NCBI GenBank assembly: GCA_036001225.1
Contig: DASYUM010000149.1
Location: forward strand, 1 to 23,615
Length of the DNA: 23,615 nucleotides
Source: DASYUM01 sp036001225
GTDB taxonomy: Bacteria > Methylomirabilota > Methylomirabilia > Rokubacteriales > DASRDR01
Reading direction: 5' to 3'
Under the pieces are notes generated by a model, which saw only the letters and a list, made by a program, of their open reading frames with translations, ran no database searches and was not told the origin of the DNA. A program made the position numbers and the translations under genes. Shown here in pieces: positions 22,110 through 23,615 of the stretch (the first letter of the stretch is position 1; each line of letters starts with the position of its first letter).

Positions 22110-23615
22110 TGGCGGACCTCGGCCCGGCGCTGACCCTCGGCCAGCTCCTCGACCGGGCGGCCAACCGCGACCCCGACCGGGAGGCGATCGTCTTCAAGGG
22201 CGAGCGGGTCAGCTATGGCGACCTCCGGGAGCGGGCCGACGCCTTCGCCCGGGGCCTGCTCGGCCTGGGCGTTCGGCCGCGGGACCACGTGGTCCTCTGG
22301 ATGCCGAACTCGGTCGAGTGGAACGTCGCGAATCTCGGGATCGCCAAGGTCGGCGCGGTCACCGTGACGTGCAACAGCCGCTACAAGGCGCTCGAGGTCG
22401 AGTACGTCCTCCACCAGTCCGACGCCCGGGCCCTGATCATGGTGGACCGCTTCCCGGCCGCCAAGATCGACTACCTCGAGATCCTGCGCGAGCTGTGCCC
22501 CGAGATCGACGCGGGGGCGCCGGGCGAGTTTCGGAGCGCGCGCTTCCCCGAGCTGCGTCATGTCGTGGTCCTCGGCGACCAGGTGCCGGCGGCCGCGGTC
22601 ACCTTCGAGGCCGTCGAGCGCGCGGGACAAACCACGCCGATCGACCTCGCGCGGATCCCGATCGCGCCCGACGATCCGGTCGAGATGCTCTACACCTCGG
22701 GGACCACCGGGGAGCCGAAGGGCTGCCTGCTCTCCCACGGCAACATGTACTACAAGTGCCGGGTCTACGCCGACCTCCACGGCTGGACGCCCGAGGACCG
22801 CTATCTGGTCCCCGTCCCCTACTTTCACATCTTCGGCTCGATGGGCGGGATCGCCGCCAACTGCCTGGTCGGGTCCACCCAGGTCGTGATGGACGTCTTC
22901 GACCCGGCCGCCGCCATGGCCCTCATCGAGGCCGAGCGGGTGACCATCTTTTCCGGCGTCCCCACCATGTTCATCGCGATCCTCGGTCATCCCGACTTCG
23001 GGCGGCGGAACCTCCGATCGCTGCGCACCGGCTCCATCGGGGCGGCGCCGGTGCCGGCCGAGATCATGCGGAAGATCCTCGACCGCGAGCGCGGCCTGGG
23101 CATGGATGCCCTGGTGGTGTACGGGCTCACCGAGGCCACCGGCGGCACCCACTGGACGCGGCCCGGCGATCCGCTCGACAAGCGCGTCAGCACGGTGGGC
23201 CTGCGGACGCCGGAGATCGAGGACCGCATCGTGGACCCGAAGACGGGGCGGGAGCTGCCGGCGGGCGAGGAGGGCGAGGTCTGCCTCAAGGGGTCGACCC
23301 TCATGCTCGGCTACTACAAGATGCCCGAGGCCACCGCCGAGAAGGTCCGCGACGGCTGGCTCCGCACCGGCGACATGGGGGTCAAGGACGCCGACGGATA
23401 CCTGCGGATCACCGGGCGACTCACCGACATGATCATCGTGGGTGGCTTCAACACCTATCCGGCCGAGATCGAGAACTTCTACCTCCGCCACCCGAAGATC
23501 CTGGACATCTCGATCGTCGGGGTGCCCGACCAGCTTCTGGGGGAAACCGTGATGGCGTTCGTGATCCCGCGGCCGGGCGCGTCCTTGACGGCCGAGGAGG
23601 TCATCGCGTTCGGAC
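22109..23615 (+). CDS. AMP-dependent acyl-CoA synthetase/ligase, 3' end cut by the window
   Basis: At least 502 residues of an ANL-superfamily enzyme that activates a carboxylic acid with ATP and then forms the CoA thioester. The phosphate-binding loop YTSGTTGEPKG is at 195-205, VYGLTEATG at 337-345, TGD at 420-422 and the hinge GRLTDMIIVGGFNTYP at 436-451. The window ends before the C-terminal catalytic lysine, so only about 30-50 residues should be missing. No signal peptide: cytoplasmic. The start overlaps the stop of the second permease (TGATG), tying the enzyme to the transporter. Family similarity is to medium- or long-chain fatty acid, or bile acid and aromatic acid CoA ligases; substrate is not determined. 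Confidence 0.9.
   Translation, partial: MADLGPALTLGQLLDRAANRDPDREAIVFKGERVSYGDLRERADAFARGLLGLGVRPRDHVVLWMPNSVEWNVANLGIAKVGAVTVTCNSRYKALEVEYVLHQSDARALIMVDRFPAAKIDYLEILRELCPEIDAGAPGEFRSARFPELRHVVVLGDQVPAAAVTFEAVERAGQTTPIDLARIPIAPDDPVEMLYTSGTTGEPKGCLLSHGNMYYKCRVYADLHGWTPEDRYLVPVPYFHIFGSMGGIAANCLVGSTQVVMDVFDPAAAMALIEAERVTIFSGVPTMFIAILGHPDFGRRNLRSLRTGSIGAAPVPAEIMRKILDRERGLGMDALVVYGLTEATGGTHWTRPGDPLDKRVSTVGLRTPEIEDRIVDPKTGRELPAGEEGEVCLKGSTLMLGYYKMPEATAEKVRDGWLRTGDMGVKDADGYLRITGRLTDMIIVGGFNTYPAEIENFYLRHPKILDISIVGVPDQLLGETVMAFVIPRPGASLTAEEVIAFG

Noticed and set aside
1..23615. tRNA, rRNA, CRISPR array, transposase or phage gene
   Set aside because: I saw no cloverleaf-like sequence, no regularly spaced repeats and no mobile-element protein motifs in any frame.

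Overview
This is a GC-rich bacterial window (sampled lines run from about 58% to 70% GC) with tightly packed genes, short intergenic gaps, many ATGA/TGATG stop-start overlaps and clear Shine-Dalgarno sites. A Tat-exported binding protein, a lipoprotein and several Sec-exported binding proteins show an organism with extracytoplasmic solute capture, probably Gram-negative-like. The mix of many ABC binding proteins, SDR/VOC/amidohydrolase enzymes, an orphan PF04392-type binding protein and a cytoplasmic-looking penicillin acylase resembles uncultured soil lineages such as Candidatus Rokubacteria/Methylomirabilota. That placement is an inference from gene content only. No rRNA, tRNA, CRISPR array, transposase or phage gene was seen, and no gene-free stretch exceeds 300 bases.

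Region 1 (1-5105, + strand): a sugar-type ABC transporter permease, then an exported alpha/beta hydrolase of different base composition, a Tat-exported family 1 binding protein, a VOC (glyoxalase-fold) protein and an SDR oxidoreductase. The hydrolase sits between transporter subunits. A 191-base gap follows, holding a hairpin and a diverged second copy of the last 28 bases of the SDR region.

Region 2 (5297-7245, - strand): a D-2-hydroxyacid dehydrogenase followed 2 bases later by an orphan PF04392-like ABC binding protein. A promoter region is shared with Region 3.

Region 3 (7326-10698, + strand): an apparent catabolic operon of class III aminotransferase, TTG-started amidohydrolase, RidA imine deaminase and SDR, closed by two strong hairpins. 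A DUF1989 (urea-carboxylase-associated) gene then reads leftward, divergent from a split thiamine-diphosphate decarboxylase-like pair (11526-12633), which is followed by a small double-CxxC protein.

Region 4 (12937-16922, - strand): a lipoprotein of unknown function, a penicillin-acylase-family Ntn hydrolase with no signal peptide and an HTH-like N-terminus, and a formamidopyrimidine-DNA glycosylase with a zincless finger. The glycosylase start overlaps the acylase stop.

Region 5 (17136-23615, + strand): two tandem paralogous peptide-type (family 5) binding proteins, a hairpin, two Dpp/Opp-type permeases and an AMP-dependent acyl-CoA synthetase cut by the window edge. The last three genes overlap at stop/start, which suggests that an imported acid is activated to its CoA thioester. 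No ABC ATPase gene lies inside the window. The likeliest novelties are the duplicated binding proteins with blocks of perfect DNA identity, the repeat-flanked palindromic element after the SDR, the hydrolase inside the sugar transporter operon, the divergent DUF1989/split-ThDP locus and the acylase N-terminal extension.
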